DNA from: Furcasterigmium furcatum
Lineage: Eukaryota > Ascomycota > Sordariomycetes > Glomerellales > Plectosphaerellaceae
DNA length: 64,000 nt
NCBI GenBank assembly: GCA_001599815.1
Contig: BCIA01000002.1
Location: 6,111,626-6,175,625 of the forward strand
Reading direction: 5' to 3'
How positions within the stretch are numbered: the first letter of the stretch is position 1; each line of letters opens with the position of its first letter. A program made the position numbers and the translations under genes. Below are positions 63,614 to 64,000 of the stretch, one piece after another. The notes below the pieces were generated by a model that saw nothing but the letters and a program-made list of their open reading frames with translations, was not told where the DNA came from and did no database searches.

Positions 63614-64000
63614 TTATTTCTTTCCGCTTCCGCCACAGCAGCCGGCGCCACCCATTGCGCCCTTGCCGGCGAACTTGATGGACTCGTTATCGCCGCGCTC
63701 GGTATGTTCGTGTATCCGGAGGACTGGTCAATGTCAGTTGTCGGTCTTGTTCTCTGGCTCGTGCCAAACCCACCAAACTTGTCGTCCTCCTGGCGCTTTC
63801 CCTGCACAACGTTCTCCCTCAGGAACTTCGCAACCTCGACCGCATGTTGGATCGCCGGCTGAGTGTTGGGATCGCTGGGCGACAGGGCCGCATTTGCCTG
63901 GAAGCTCTGTCGGATCTGCTGCTTCGCCGCGGTCAGGGTCGGTAGATCGCCTGTCAGGAGTGAGTAAGGGTGGCTAGTTGTCGAATTGAAGCTTCCGAAC
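63614..64000 (-). CDS. mzm1: Mzm1 (mitochondrial zinc maintenance / LYRM7-like), 5' part cut by window end
   Basis: Matrix chaperone of the LYR family that stabilises the Rieske protein before its insertion in complex III. Exons seen: 63950-63774 and 63723-63614 (50-nt intron). The visible part reads GDLPTLTAAKQQIRQSFQAN, then HAVEVAKFLRENVVQGKRQEDDKF and after the splice VLRIHEHTERGDNESIKFAGKG with a Gly/Cys/Lys tail (CCGGSGKK). The LYR-bearing first exon lies beyond 64000; an acceptor at 63951-63952 marks its junction. Convergent with slt11. Confidence 0.85.

Noticed and set aside
1..64000. CRISPR arrays, ribosome binding sites, operons
   Set aside because: The window is eukaryotic nuclear DNA with spliceosomal introns; no spaced direct-repeat array was seen.

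Overview
The window is nuclear DNA of a filamentous ascomycete, most likely a Sordariomycete. The evidence is the compact gene layout, GC-rich coding sequence, short GT-AG introns (mostly 50-80 nt) with CTRAC branch sites, and a typical Pezizomycotina gene set: an AzgA purine permease, HacA with an Ire1-type intron, the 20.9 kDa complex I subunit, Zn2Cys6 regulators and Mzm1. Exon models below were built by hand from splice signals. Apart from the first gene, the citrate-lyase-like gene and the partial last gene, every spliced model keeps one reading frame from start to stop.

Left part (1-10.2 kb). After a partial P-loop ATPase come five neighbouring genes that read as a metabolic cluster: an anion:cation-symporter MFS permease, a divergently transcribed mitochondrial oxoglutarate-type carrier, a Zn2Cys6 regulator, a CitE-type citramalyl/malyl-CoA lyase homologue and a mitochondrial family III CoA-transferase. 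Together these suit import, mitochondrial uptake, CoA activation and cleavage of a C4-C5 dicarboxylic acid. Itaconate or citramalate is my best guess; the expected hydratase is not in the window. The regulator and the CoA-transferase promoters share an identical 15-mer, AAGTAGCCGCGGTTA, and the divergent permease/carrier promoter holds a 20-bp perfect palindrome made of the same half-site. The lyase-like gene carries a +1 frame disruption.

Middle part (10.2-41.7 kb). A gene-poor 3 kb stretch leads to a fungal protein of unknown function with an 879-nt intron, a BAR-SH3 protein, an Mte1/Dbl2-like DNA-repair protein, a tandem GFA-domain protein, a degenerate pol III (tRNA-like) unit, AzgA, another 4.6 kb gene-free stretch, a disordered protein, the tRNA adenosine deaminase Tad2, a half-zinc-cluster protein with a C-terminal membrane segment, complex I subunit 20.9 and the replication-fork factor Csm3.

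Right part (41.7-64 kb). Mostly housekeeping genes: the unfolded-protein-response bZIP HacA, transketolase, a DUF427 protein, the ESCRT-III protein Did2/CHMP1, an orphan coiled-coil protein, the cytosolic exosome helicase Ski2, pyruvate dehydrogenase E1 beta, sterol methyltransferase Erg6, the splicing factor Slt11 and, cut by the window end, Mzm1. Two GC-AG introns (azgA, transketolase) and a diverged dispersed repeat shared by two intergenic regions are the other notable features. No rRNA gene, CRISPR array or intact transposon was seen.
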